From Balneola sp. EhC07 (GTDB lineage Bacteria > Bacteroidota > Rhodothermia > Balneolales > Balneolaceae), in NCBI RefSeq assembly GCF_001650905.1, contig NZ_LXYG01000008.1:1-64000 (forward strand): DNA of 64,000 nt. The letters are read 5' to 3'. Positions 40,520-49,315 of this stretch are shown one piece after another (the stretch's first letter is position 1; each line of letters opens with the position of its first letter). The position numbers and the translations under genes are program-made. The notes below the pieces were generated by a model. It had not been told where the DNA came from, searched no databases, and saw only the letters and a program-made list of their open reading frames with translations.

Positions 40520-41863
40520 TCAATCCATGATCTTGCGCAAGAATGCGGGCTGATCAGAATCGTCTTTTTGAATACGCTCGGTTCTGCTTTGGAACGGAGC
40601 TATATTATCTCTGCTTCTAGTTTCCTGCTTTGGTTCTTCAGCGCGGTAACTTTCTTCTTCCTCATCATTTTCCTGTTCTTTTTGTCGAACAGAAAGATCA
40701 CGACGCAGGTAAGAAGGCGTATCTAATTTTTTCAGATTCCCTTCTCCCTTGTAATAATCACTAGGAGTGCGGGCAATTCTGCTTGGAACTCCCTGAGGTT
40801 TTATTTCCTGATTATTCAAAGCATTTTCCGCTGCTTTATTTAAACCTGCAGAAGCATTTGGTGCTACTTTCGCTGTAGTTCTGTCTTCAGCTAAGTCAAA
40901 ACCGGTAGCAATTACGGTAACTCTGATCTCATCAGTAAATGTTTCGTCAAGAACAGTACCTAAGATGATCTCTGCATTGTCACCGGCTTCCTGCTGAACA
41001 ATACTTGTAGCAGTAGTGGTTTCACGCATACCCAAAGCCGAACCGGCGCTGATGTTAACAAGAACGCTTCTTGCTCCGCGAATACTAACTCCATCCAATA
41101 ACGGAGAGTTAATAGCAGAACGAGCGGCGATTTCAGCTCTGTCAGGGCCTTCAGCTGTTGCTGATCCCATGATCGCTGCACCACCGTCGGTCATTGTAGT
41201 TCTAACATCCGCGAAATCAAGATTGATCAGGCCGGGCATTAGAATTAAGTCGCTGATACCACGCGTTGCGTTATATAAAACTTCATTTGCCAGTGCGAAA
41301 GCATCCATCAATGTGGTGTTTTCGTCCGCGATGTCCAGAAGTCGTTCGTTAGGAATAACGATAACGGTGTCACAGTTCTTTTTTAGTTCTGTGATTCCTT
41401 CCAGTGCAAATTTCTTACGGATCTTACCCTCGCAATCGAATGGAGTGGTAATAATTCCTACTGTAAGAATTCCTTTACGTTTGGCCATTCCTGCAACTAC
41501 AGGTGCGCCTCCGGTTCCGGTACCGCCACCCATTCCTGCAGTCACGAATATCATATCCGCAGTTTCGATGGCTTCTTCAATTTCGTGTCGGTTTTCTTCA
41601 ACCGCTTCTCTACCAACTTCCGGACGAGCTCCTGCTCCTAAACCGTTAGTAAGTGAGGTTCCAACCTGAATTTTTACATCAGCCTGGCTGTTTTTCAGTG
41701 CTTGGGCGTCGGTGTTAAGTGCGATGTATTCCACACTGTCGAGGCCCATATTTATCATATTGTTGATTGCGTTTCCGCCGCCGCCGCCAACGCCGACCAC
41801 TTTGATCTTTGCGTTTTCCTGGCTTTGTTCGTCGAAAAAGAATCGAGTATTATGGTTAGCCAT
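40520..41863 (-). CDS. ftsZ: Cell division GTPase FtsZ
   Basis: Tubulin homologue forming the Z-ring at midcell. KVVGVGGGGGNAINNMI near residue 20 and the signature GGGTGTGGAPVVA near 111-123 bind GTP; the T7-loop region LINLDFADVRTTM is present. The C-terminal tail (about 330-447) is a long, charged, disordered linker with repeated Glu/Arg, ending in QPAFLRKIMD, the conserved peptide that contacts FtsA. The extended linker is typical for Bacteroidota-like FtsZ. 60 bp after ftsA; terminator downstream. Confidence 0.97.
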   Translation of the reverse strand: MANHNTRFFFDEQSQENAKIKVVGVGGGGGNAINNMINMGLDSVEYIALNTDAQALKNSQADVKIQVGTSLTNGLGAGARPEVGREAVEENRHEIEEAIETADMIFVTAGMGGGTGTGGAPVVAGMAKRKGILTVGIITTPFDCEGKIRKKFALEGITELKKNCDTVIVIPNERLLDIADENTTLMDAFALANEVLYNATRGISDLILMPGLINLDFADVRTTMTDGGAAIMGSATAEGPDRAEIAARSAINSPLLDGVSIRGARSVLVNISAGSALGMRETTTATSIVQQEAGDNAEIILGTVLDETFTDEIRVTVIATGFDLAEDRTTAKVAPNASAGLNKAAENALNNQEIKPQGVPSRIARTPSDYYKGEGNLKKLDTPSYLRRDLSVRQKEQENDEEEESYRAEEPKQETRSRDNIAPFQSRTERIQKDDSDQPAFLRKIMD

Positions 41864-41923
41864 GATTACTCCTTGTTTTTGTATTTATTTACTGGATTGT
41901 TTTTTGTAGATGATTGCTGTTTG

Positions 41924-43183
41924 CTAAAGTTCTTTGAACCAACTTTTCATACGGTCGGCGATCTTGTTCATCACCTGTTCCATATTTTTTCCGCCTTTTT
42001 GTGATGATGGCATCATCGTTTGATTGTTGCCCATGCCTGTTTTTAAAGCATGAACCACAAGACCAACACCTGTAGCGTAAATTGGACTGTTTACTTCTTC
42101 CACTAAACCGCCTGTGATTCCTAACGGAATCCCGATCTTGGCATCTATTCCTAAGATCTCGTTAGCCAGTGGACAAATATTCTTGATCAAAGATCCACCG
42201 CCTGTAAGAACTACTCCTGCACTTAGTGCTTCTGAGTAGCCACTGCGTTTGATCTCGATCCCAACTATTTCCATGATTTCTTCCATTCTCGCCTGTATAA
42301 TTTTGGAAAGAATGCTTTTTGTAATTTCTTTTGGTGGACGTCCGGCAATTCCCGGAACGGTGATCACTTCGTCTTCTTCGATCATATCAGCATAGCTTTC
42401 GCCGTGCTTTCTTTTCAGCATTTCGGCCTGATCGTCAAGAACACTTAAACCAAGACGTATATCGTCCGTTACTTTCTGTCCGGCAATGGCAACAACTGCT
42501 GTATGTCGGATGGTATTATCCTGGAAAATGGCTACATCTGTAGTACCACCACCGATATCCACCAACACAACTCCGGCTTCTTTTTCTTCCTCATCCAATA
42601 CTGAATAAGAAGAAGCTAAAGGTTCTAAAATCAGATCTGCCACCTGATAACCGGCGCGTTCCACACAGCGATACATGTTTTTAGCTGCAGAAACCAAACC
42701 TGTGATAATGTGAACTTCTGCTTCCATGCGCATTCCGCTCATTCCAACCGGGTCGCTGATTCCATCCTGACCATCAACCACAAACTCCTGAGGAATTACA
42801 TGAAGGATTTGTTGATCAGTAGGCAACATAATGCGCTGACAGTCTTCCAAAAGACGTTCAACATCATGTGCGGTGATCTCATTGTCTTTATTGTTGATGG
42901 TGATCACACCTTTACTTCTCATGCTTCTGATGTGATCGCCTGCAATACCCACATTCACAGAATTCACCTGAATTCCGGAAGCAAGTTCAGCCTGTGCAAT
43001 GGCGTCCTTGATTGCGTTTACGGTCTTATCAATGTTAACAACCACGCCACGATTTAAGCCATCGCTGGGAGCTTTACCAACTCCAAGGATGTTGATTCTT
43101 TCGTGCTCGATGGAAGCAACGATTGCGCAAATTTTTGTAGTCCCAATATCGAGACCGACCATGATGTTTTCTTGTTCAGACAT
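41924..43183 (-). CDS. ftsA: Cell division protein FtsA
   Basis: Actin-like ATPase that anchors FtsZ to the membrane. MVGLDIGTTKICAIVA (phosphate 1) is at residues 8-23, VVLVDIGGGTTDVAIF near 205 (phosphate 2) and GVVLTGGGSLIKNI near 325 (adenosine). The 1C subdomain is present, and the C-terminus, NKIADRMKSWFKEL, is the amphipathic membrane-targeting helix. 419 aa. A spacer of 218 bp containing a CCCCTC-type repeat separates it from ftsQ, unlike the tight joins elsewhere in the cluster. Confidence 0.96.
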   Translation of the reverse strand: MSEQENIMVGLDIGTTKICAIVASIEHERINILGVGKAPSDGLNRGVVVNIDKTVNAIKDAIAQAELASGIQVNSVNVGIAGDHIRSMRSKGVITINNKDNEITAHDVERLLEDCQRIMLPTDQQILHVIPQEFVVDGQDGISDPVGMSGMRMEAEVHIITGLVSAAKNMYRCVERAGYQVADLILEPLASSYSVLDEEEKEAGVVLVDIGGGTTDVAIFQDNTIRHTAVVAIAGQKVTDDIRLGLSVLDDQAEMLKRKHGESYADMIEEDEVITVPGIAGRPPKEITKSILSKIIQARMEEIMEIVGIEIKRSGYSEALSAGVVLTGGGSLIKNICPLANEILGIDAKIGIPLGITGGLVEEVNSPIYATGVGLVVHALKTGMGNNQTMMPSSQKGGKNMEQVMNKIADRMKSWFKEL

Positions 43184-43257
43184 TATTGATACCGCTTTGT
43201 TTGTTGATTGCTAAAATTGATTGCAGATTTTTTAGAGTAAATCGAGACAAATTTTGA

Positions 43258-43371
43258 CCCACCCCTCAATCCCCTCCGTGGGAGGGGAAGCTCTTTAAAT
43301 TCATTAAGTCTTCGCAAAATGAATTGCGAAAAGGTGAATAGTCCCCTCTTGAGAGGGGAAACAGGGGTGTG
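43258..43371. repeat. Multi-hairpin CCCCTC-type palindromic repeat, copy 2
   Basis: The left part CCCACCCCTCAATCCCCTCC (43258-43277) leads into GGGAGGGG; the right part is CCCCTCTTGAGAGGGG (43343-43358) and CAGGGGTGTG. The ends pair with each other over CACCCCT/AGGGGTG. TTCGCAA/TTGCGAA and AATTCATT/AATGAATT hairpins lie between. It matches copy 1 at 30541. Confidence 0.8.
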
Positions 43372-43401
43372 TTTTATATGAAATTGATTGTTGTTCATAT
43401 C

Positions 43402-44148
43402 TTAACCTTCCCTTGTTACCACTTGATTGTTAAATCTGAGATCTACCTGTTGCATGGTTTGGATTCCTTTCACCCGAATCACCTCCGTGTAAAAAGCTTC
43501 CCAGTTTTCAAGCTTGATCCTGAAGTCATTACTTCCGAATAAAAGCTTTACTCCGTTTTCCTGACTAAGTGCTACAACGCCTTCTTCTTTGTTATAAGCC
43601 ACTTCACTGATGGTCAACCATCCGAATTTGTTTTGCTTTGCTTCCGTTAAAAAAGTACTTATTTGCTTGAATGCTTCACTTTTAAGTGTGTCAGAATGTG
43701 AGGAAGCATCAAATCCATAAACCAAAGGCAGATTGAATGTTTTATTTTCAAAGATCGGAAGTTTTACTCCTTCAGCATCTACATAAGCTCTTTTTTCATC
43801 TTTAATAAGTAATGCAACTGGAGTACGTTCTTTTATTTCAATATTCAGATCGCCGTTTGGTTCTATATAAGGAGTAGCACTTTTTACGTAATCTACTTTT
43901 TCAATGCGTTGAACAATCGCACTCAGATCCAGACTGTCGGGATGAACACCAAATTCTACATTTGCAGCTTCTGTCAGCACTTCGATCTCTGTAATTACAT
44001 TTCCGGAAAATGACAATTCATCAACAGTCACATTTCTGTTCCAATAGACAGCCGCAAGCACAGCAACTCCAACAACCAGCATGATCGCTGTTGCCCAAGG
44101 GAGAAGCTTACTCTTCTTCACGTCGCTATTTGTGCTGTTGACCGACAT
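43402..44148 (-). CDS. ftsQ: Cell division protein FtsQ
   Basis: Bitopic divisome protein linking cytoplasmic and periplasmic division factors. One transmembrane helix (about residues 17-36, WATAIMLVVGVAVLAAVYW), then a POTRA-like domain (VDELSFSGNVITEIEVLTEA) and the FtsQ beta domain to the end. At 248 aa it is a standard length. Follows murC after 3 bp. Sequence conservation is low, so the call rests on topology, POTRA-like start and position. Confidence 0.88.
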   Translation of the reverse strand: MSVNSTNSDVKKSKLLPWATAIMLVVGVAVLAAVYWNRNVTVDELSFSGNVITEIEVLTEAANVEFGVHPDSLDLSAIVQRIEKVDYVKSATPYIEPNGDLNIEIKERTPVALLIKDEKRAYVDAEGVKLPIFENKTFNLPLVYGFDASSHSDTLKSEAFKQISTFLTEAKQNKFGWLTISEVAYNKEEGVVALSQENGVKLLFGSNDFRIKLENWEAFYTEVIRVKGIQTMQQVDLRFNNQVVTREG

Positions 44149-44151
44149 TAA

Positions 44152-45585
44152 CTATTGAGCTCCTGTTTTATAATTTCCGCTTTCCAATTCGTTTGCAAAT
44201 TCTTCACCATATTTATAGATATCACCGGCACCCATGGTTATGATGATGTCTCCGGCTTTTGAAATCTCTTTAAGAGTTTCCGTTACATCTGCTTTGTCCT
44301 CAACATAGATCACATTCTTGTGACCGTATTGTTCAGCAGTGTCAGAGATCAATTTTCCTGTTACGCCTTCAATTGGTTTTTCTCTGGATGGATATACATC
44401 TGTAATCACCAAAACCTCTGCATCAGAAAATGAAAGACCAAATTCCTTATACAGATCCTGAGTTCTGGAATACAAGTGAGGCTGGAACACAGCTACAACT
44501 CGTCTGTCAGGCCACCCTTTGCGAGCAGCGTTCAATGTTGCAGCAACTTCTGTTGGATGATGAGCATAATCATCAATAACCATCACGCCTTGCTCTTCAA
44601 CTTTTTTCTGAAATCTTCTGAATACACCCTGATAGCGTTCTAGTCCTTTCTTGATCAGTTTAAAATCAATATTTAACTCAATTCCGGTAGCAACCGCAGC
44701 CAGTGCATTTTTTACATTATGATCTCCGGGAGCTTTTAAAGTGATCACTCCAAGTTTCTGATCATCATTCATCACCGTAAAAGTGCTGGTAAATTGATTC
44801 ATTTTAATATCAACCGCACGAACCTGAGCTTGAGGGCTTAATCCGTATGAAATAATTCGTCTTTCCAGATCAGGAAGGATACTTCGCACATTCGGGTCAT
44901 CCAGACAAACGATTACAGCTCCGTAAAAAGGAACTTTGTTAGCATAATCGATGAACGCACCTTTTACATCTTCCAGATCATCGTAGATGTCTAAGTGTTC
45001 CGCTTCAATATTGGTAATAATAGCAATAGAAGGGGTGAGGCGAAGGAATGTTCGGTCAAACTCATCTGCTTCCACAACGATCACATCACCTTTACCTACA
45101 ACAGCATTGGTTTTATCAAAACTGTGCACTTTCCCGCCAACCATGATAGTAGGGTCGTAATTTCCATCCTGCGTCACGTGACCGATCATAGTCGTCGTAG
45201 TGGTTTTACCATGTGTTCCGGCTACACCGATTCCAAACTTCATCTTCATCAACTCAGCGAGCATTTCCGCTCTTTTGATGGTAGGAATACGATTTTCTAA
45301 AGCAGCTTTGGTTTCTTCGTTTTCAGTTGCTTTAACTGCACTGGTATAAACCACAACATCGGCGCCTTCAATGTTTTTAGGAGCGTGTCCTTGGTAAATA
45401 GTAGCACCAAGTTCTTTCAGGCGATCTGTAGTTTCATTCGACGCACCATCAGAACCGGTTACTTTATAGCCTCGTTGTATCAAGATCTCAGCCATCCCGC
45501 TCATACCAATTCCACCGATTCCAACCATATGAATATGTTTGGTTCGTCCAAATACGGGTTGTGTTTGAATTCTGTTTTCCATCAA
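44152..45585 (-). CDS. murC: UDP-N-acetylmuramate--L-alanine ligase
   Basis: Adds L-alanine to UDP-MurNAc, first of the Mur ligases. The N-terminal Rossmann part begins HMVGIGGIGMSGMAEILIQRG (about 19-39). The ATP-binding P-loop GVAGTHGKTTTTTMIGHV lies near 120; DDYAHHPTEVAATL near 350 is the MurC-specific motif. 477 aa. Start codons at 45585 or 45582 are both ATG; it overlaps murG by 4 bp. Confidence 0.96.
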   Translation of the reverse strand: MMENRIQTQPVFGRTKHIHMVGIGGIGMSGMAEILIQRGYKVTGSDGASNETTDRLKELGATIYQGHAPKNIEGADVVVYTSAVKATENEETKAALENRIPTIKRAEMLAELMKMKFGIGVAGTHGKTTTTTMIGHVTQDGNYDPTIMVGGKVHSFDKTNAVVGKGDVIVVEADEFDRTFLRLTPSIAIITNIEAEHLDIYDDLEDVKGAFIDYANKVPFYGAVIVCLDDPNVRSILPDLERRIISYGLSPQAQVRAVDIKMNQFTSTFTVMNDDQKLGVITLKAPGDHNVKNALAAVATGIELNIDFKLIKKGLERYQGVFRRFQKKVEEQGVMVIDDYAHHPTEVAATLNAARKGWPDRRVVAVFQPHLYSRTQDLYKEFGLSFSDAEVLVITDVYPSREKPIEGVTGKLISDTAEQYGHKNVIYVEDKADVTETLKEISKAGDIIITMGAGDIYKYGEEFANELESGNYKTGAQ

Positions 45586-46682
45586 CTGTTCTTCGATTTA
45601 GCGAGTTCTAAAATTTCTTTTGCGATCATCTTTGCTGCATCCGGTTTTGCCAGCTTTAGTGCAGCTTTGTTCATTTCCTTCAATTTTTCCTGATTCTTGA
45701 TCAATGAATGAACCAGTTCAGGTAAAGCATTTACTGCATCGGCATCTTTCAATAATTCAGAAGCTCCGGCATCAACCATGCTTTGTGCGTTTTGTGTTTG
45801 ATGGTCTCCGGCTACATTGGGAGAAGGAATCAATACACTGGGTTTTCCTGTCATCATAAATTCAGAACATGAACTAGCTCCGGCCCTGCTCACAATTAAG
45901 TCTGCAGCAGCATACGCTTCCGGCATGTTGTCTATGAAAGCGGTTAAACGAATATTCTTGTTGTTTTCTAAGTCAACTTCCTTCATCAAAGCATCGATGT
46001 ATCGGCTTCCGCACTGCCAGATCACTTGCAGATCAGACAGCTTATCAAGGTTTTCTTTAACTGCTTCATTGATCGATCTTGCTCCACCACTTCCTCCAAG
46101 AACCATCAATACTGGTTTGGAGTCATCAAAGTTGAAGGAATTGAGTCCAACCTTCTTTTCGACCTTATCCAAAGTGTTTCTGGTCGGATTTCCTGATTCC
46201 ACGATTTTATCAGAAGGCAGATATTTCGCTGCTTCCTTGAAAGCTGTAAATATTCTGGATGCGAACTTAGCAAGCATTCGGTTAGTAACTCCCGGGAAAC
46301 TGTTTTGCTCCTGAATCACCACTTTTACTCCACGCTTTCCTGCAACCCAGCCAACCGGTCCTGCGGCATATCCGCCACAAGAAACCATAACCTGAGGTTT
46401 GAAAGAGCTCACTATTCCAAAACTCTGAATTATACTTGTCACAAGTTTTAATGGGAACAGCATGTTCTTCAAAGTAAGTCTTCGATGAAACCCACTGATC
46501 CAAACACTTTTGATCTTATAGCCTGCTTTTGGAACAACTTTCCATTCCATATGATCTTTGGTTCCTACAAATAAGATCTCAGAGTCAGCATTTTCGTTTT
46601 TAATAGCATCAGCAATAGCAATGGCCGGATATACATGTCCACCGGTTCCGCCTGCAGCAATTAAGATTCTCGGATTATCCAT
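45582..46682 (-). CDS. murG: UDP-GlcNAc transferase MurG
   Basis: Makes lipid II from lipid I at the inner face of the cytoplasmic membrane. GT-B fold, 366 aa: AAGGTGGHVYPAIAIADAI (residues 9-27) is the acceptor-side glycine loop, VLGGSGGARSINEAV near 195 the second, and SRAGASSCSEFMMTGKPSVL near 267-286 the UDP-GlcNAc site. Overlaps ftsW by 8 bp and murC by 4 bp. Confidence 0.96.
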   Translation of the reverse strand: MDNPRILIAAGGTGGHVYPAIAIADAIKNENADSEILFVGTKDHMEWKVVPKAGYKIKSVWISGFHRRLTLKNMLFPLKLVTSIIQSFGIVSSFKPQVMVSCGGYAAGPVGWVAGKRGVKVVIQEQNSFPGVTNRMLAKFASRIFTAFKEAAKYLPSDKIVESGNPTRNTLDKVEKKVGLNSFNFDDSKPVLMVLGGSGGARSINEAVKENLDKLSDLQVIWQCGSRYIDALMKEVDLENNKNIRLTAFIDNMPEAYAAADLIVSRAGASSCSEFMMTGKPSVLIPSPNVAGDHQTQNAQSMVDAGASELLKDADAVNALPELVHSLIKNQEKLKEMNKAALKLAKPDAAKMIAKEILELAKSKNS

Positions 46683-47865
46683 AATACATAGTCCTCCGAT
46701 CTTTATGATGTTTCGAAATATTCAATAAGATTCCAACCATCAATCCTGCAAAAAGCATACTGGTACCGCCATAACTTACAAAGGGCATAGGAAGCCCGGT
46801 TACCGGCAGCAATCCACTTGCTACAGCGGCATTTACAAATCCATATAAAACGATTGTGAGTGTACAGCCAATTGCCAGAAGAGAACCAAGAGTATCTTCC
46901 GCATTTTTGGAAATGAAAACCACTCCACGGAATAAAATAAGAGTGAAAATGAGTATCAAACTCATAGCTCCGAAAATTCCATATTCTTCGGCTATAATTG
47001 CGAAAATGAAATCGTTGTAAGGAGCAGGGAGGAAGTCACGTTGTGAACTTTTACCAATTCCCACTCCAAAAAATTCTCCTTTGGCGATAGCAATATGCGC
47101 TTGCTGTGCCTGATAACCTGCCCCCTGAAGGATCTTAGTACTTTCAATATCCTTAACCTGTGTGATGTAATTATCAATCCTACTTTGACGATTCTCAGAT
47201 TGATTCAGGAGTAACATTCCGCCAAAAACGCCAATCAATACAAGAGTTCCCAATTGCAAAGTACTGGCTCGACCTATAAACATTACGATCAGACAAATTC
47301 CGAATAGAATTCCGGCACTGCTGAAATCCTGAACGCCAATCAATGCACAGGTAATACTTACCCAAACCATAATAGGAATAAAGCTTCTTTTGAAGTCTTT
47401 GACGTAATCCTGTTTCTCAGAGAGAAGTACACAGATATGGAGCAGAAGAGCTACCGTTGCTACTGTGGACGGCTGGAATGTAAAACCACCAAGGTTTAGC
47501 CATCTTTTGGCACCAAATTGTTCCGTTCCAAACATAAGAACGGCTACAAGAAGCACCCAGCTTATTACCATACCAATACGACTGAATTTTGCCAGAGTGT
47601 GATAATTGATCTTCGAAACGATCAGCATTACAACAAAAGCAATTCCAAGTTTTATGATATGTCCTGTGATCAAGGTAAAAGCCGTTGTAGACTTAGATTC
47701 AGCGAAGTAAGCGATAGAAGAATACACGGCAAGTACACCAAACATCATAAGCGCAACAACGGCCATCAGCAAAAAGCGATCGCTGCCTTGCTTACGGTTG
47801 TCAATATCTTCAGGGCTGGTGCCTATGATATTAGATAAGTTGCTATGTGGACTCGTGTATATCAC
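46675..47865 (-). CDS. ftsW: Septal peptidoglycan polymerase FtsW
   Basis: SEDS-family glycosyltransferase working with the FtsI-type transpeptidase. 396 aa with about ten transmembrane helices after a 30-residue cytoplasmic N-terminus. Motifs include GAKRWLNLGGFTFQPSTVA (about 108-126), the large periplasmic loop with GEFFGVGIGKSSQRDFLPAP and NDFIFAIIAEEYG, and the terminal VSYGGTSML. A hairpin-rich 97-bp spacer separates it from murD. Confidence 0.94.
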   Translation of the reverse strand: MIYTSPHSNLSNIIGTSPEDIDNRKQGSDRFLLMAVVALMMFGVLAVYSSIAYFAESKSTTAFTLITGHIIKLGIAFVVMLIVSKINYHTLAKFSRIGMVISWVLLVAVLMFGTEQFGAKRWLNLGGFTFQPSTVATVALLLHICVLLSEKQDYVKDFKRSFIPIMVWVSITCALIGVQDFSSAGILFGICLIVMFIGRASTLQLGTLVLIGVFGGMLLLNQSENRQSRIDNYITQVKDIESTKILQGAGYQAQQAHIAIAKGEFFGVGIGKSSQRDFLPAPYNDFIFAIIAEEYGIFGAMSLILIFTLILFRGVVFISKNAEDTLGSLLAIGCTLTIVLYGFVNAAVASGLLPVTGLPMPFVSYGGTSMLFAGLMVGILLNISKHHKDRRTMYYG

Positions 47866-47881
47866 TTAGTTGTAGTTTTAG

Positions 47882-47955
47882 AGTAACAAAGTGGTAAAGT
47901 TACAGAGCAGCCTTTTTGAGGCTGGAAAACTGTGTAACTTTGATTCTTTGTCACT
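47882..47955. repeat. Gene-less 26-bp inverted-repeat pair between ftsW and murD
   Basis: 47882-47907 and 47930-47955 match at 20 of 26 positions (AAAGTTACA/TGTAACTTT core); the loop has its own CAGCC/GGCTG hairpin. Words of the type AGTAACAAAG/AGTGACAAAG recur in the 25-bp array at 39875 and in the arms of the element at 58183. It is the only sizeable gap in the otherwise tight murE-murC block. Confidence 0.65.
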
Positions 47956-47962
47956 TCTTTAT

Positions 47963-49315
47963 TCATAGCTTATAAACTTCTTCTTTAAATACTTTTCCTC
48001 TGTGTTCGTAATCGTCGAACATATCGAATGAAGCACATGCAGGACTCAGCAAAACAACTTCACCTCGTTTCGCTACTTTTTGAGCTGCACGAACGGCTTT
48101 CATCATACTTTCAGCTTTTACAAAATTAGGAACCACTTCACCAAGTTGATCTTCAACCCGATCCTTTGATTCTCCAATGGCGATGATCGTATGAACCTTT
48201 TCTTTGATCTGATCAACGATTTCGCTGTAATCATTTCCTTTATCGCGACCGCCGAGAATCAATGTCATTGGAACCTGAAAACTGTCTAAAGCAAACCAAA
48301 CAGCATTTACGTTAGTAGCTTTGCTATCGTTTATATATTTAACTCCGTCTACATCACGAACTTTCTCAAGGCGATGTTCAACGCCCATGAAAGATTGCAG
48401 ACTTTCACGAATAGCTTCGTTTTTAATTTCAGCCGCACGAGCAGCTAAAGCCGTTGCTAATCCATTGTTCAGGTTGTGATTTCCACTAAGGCCTACTTCA
48501 TAAACCGGCATAAGCGTTTCTTCCTTGTTGTTGAATTTGAAGATGATATGTTCGTCGCGTACAAAAGCACCTTCCGGCACTTCATTGTTGTATGAAAAAG
48601 CCCATAATTTTGGAGCGTCTTCTTTTTTCTGAAGCGATTCCACGTGGCTTTTTATGATCGGATCATCATAATTGAATATGAACCAATCCTCTTCCGTCTG
48701 ATTTTCTGTAATTCTGAATTTTGAAGCGGCATAAGCCTCAAAGCTGTCTCCGTATCTGTTTAAATGATCTGGTGTAATATTCAGCAACAAACTTATTGTT
48801 GGCTTGAATGTGTCAATGTGATCTAATTGAAAGCTGCTGATCTCAAGTATGAAGTCGCCACCTGAGCCATCAACAACATCCGAAAATGCTACTCCTATAT
48901 TTCCTGAAACGGAATGATCTCTTTTAGCCGTTTTCCAAACATGATCCAACCAGTTAGTAACGGTAGTTTTTCCATTACTACCGGTTGTAGCTATAATTCT
49001 TTGATCCGTAAACCAACTCGCTGCTTCTATTTCAGAATAGACTTTTTTCCCTGTATTCAGATAGAATTGAATAATTGGAGACTCCGTAGGAACGCCCGGA
49101 CTTAATACAACAAAATCAGCTTGTTTTGCTTTATCCGAATGCCCGTTTTCTTCAAAATCTATTTGAGCATCTACAAGATTCTGTTTCCAGTCATCTTTAA
49201 TGATTCCATAATCAGACACAAAAACATCAGCTCCCTTTTTCTTAAGAAGAATAGCAGCAGCAATACCACTTCTGGCAGCACCAATAACAACGATATGTTT
49301 GTTAGCTACATCCAT
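47963..49315 (-). CDS. murD: UDP-N-acetylmuramoylalanine--D-glutamate ligase
   Basis: Adds D-glutamate to UDP-MurNAc-L-Ala. Start set at the ATG at 49315, overlapping the mraY stop (TAATG); it places VVIGAARSGIAAAILLKKKG at residues 9-28, the proper N-terminus. The P-loop TTGSNGKTTVTNWLDH lies near 110 and KYINDSKATNVNAV near 320. C-terminal LLSPACASFDMFDDYEHRG is the MurD hallmark. 450 aa. Confidence 0.95.
   Translation of the reverse strand: MDVANKHIVVIGAARSGIAAAILLKKKGADVFVSDYGIIKDDWKQNLVDAQIDFEENGHSDKAKQADFVVLSPGVPTESPIIQFYLNTGKKVYSEIEAASWFTDQRIIATTGSNGKTTVTNWLDHVWKTAKRDHSVSGNIGVAFSDVVDGSGGDFILEISSFQLDHIDTFKPTISLLLNITPDHLNRYGDSFEAYAASKFRITENQTEEDWFIFNYDDPIIKSHVESLQKKEDAPKLWAFSYNNEVPEGAFVRDEHIIFKFNNKEETLMPVYEVGLSGNHNLNNGLATALAARAAEIKNEAIRESLQSFMGVEHRLEKVRDVDGVKYINDSKATNVNAVWFALDSFQVPMTLILGGRDKGNDYSEIVDQIKEKVHTIIAIGESKDRVEDQLGEVVPNFVKAESMMKAVRAAQKVAKRGEVVLLSPACASFDMFDDYEHRGKVFKEEVYKL

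Noticed and set aside
41016-41669. 217-codon open frame antisense to ftsZ
   Set aside because: It lies wholly opposite the conserved FtsZ core and its composition is that of an antisense shadow; no ribosome-binding site or homology is evident.
45817-46314. 165-codon open frame antisense to murG
   Set aside because: Fully inside murG on the other strand, low-complexity Ser/Leu-rich product, no supporting signal.
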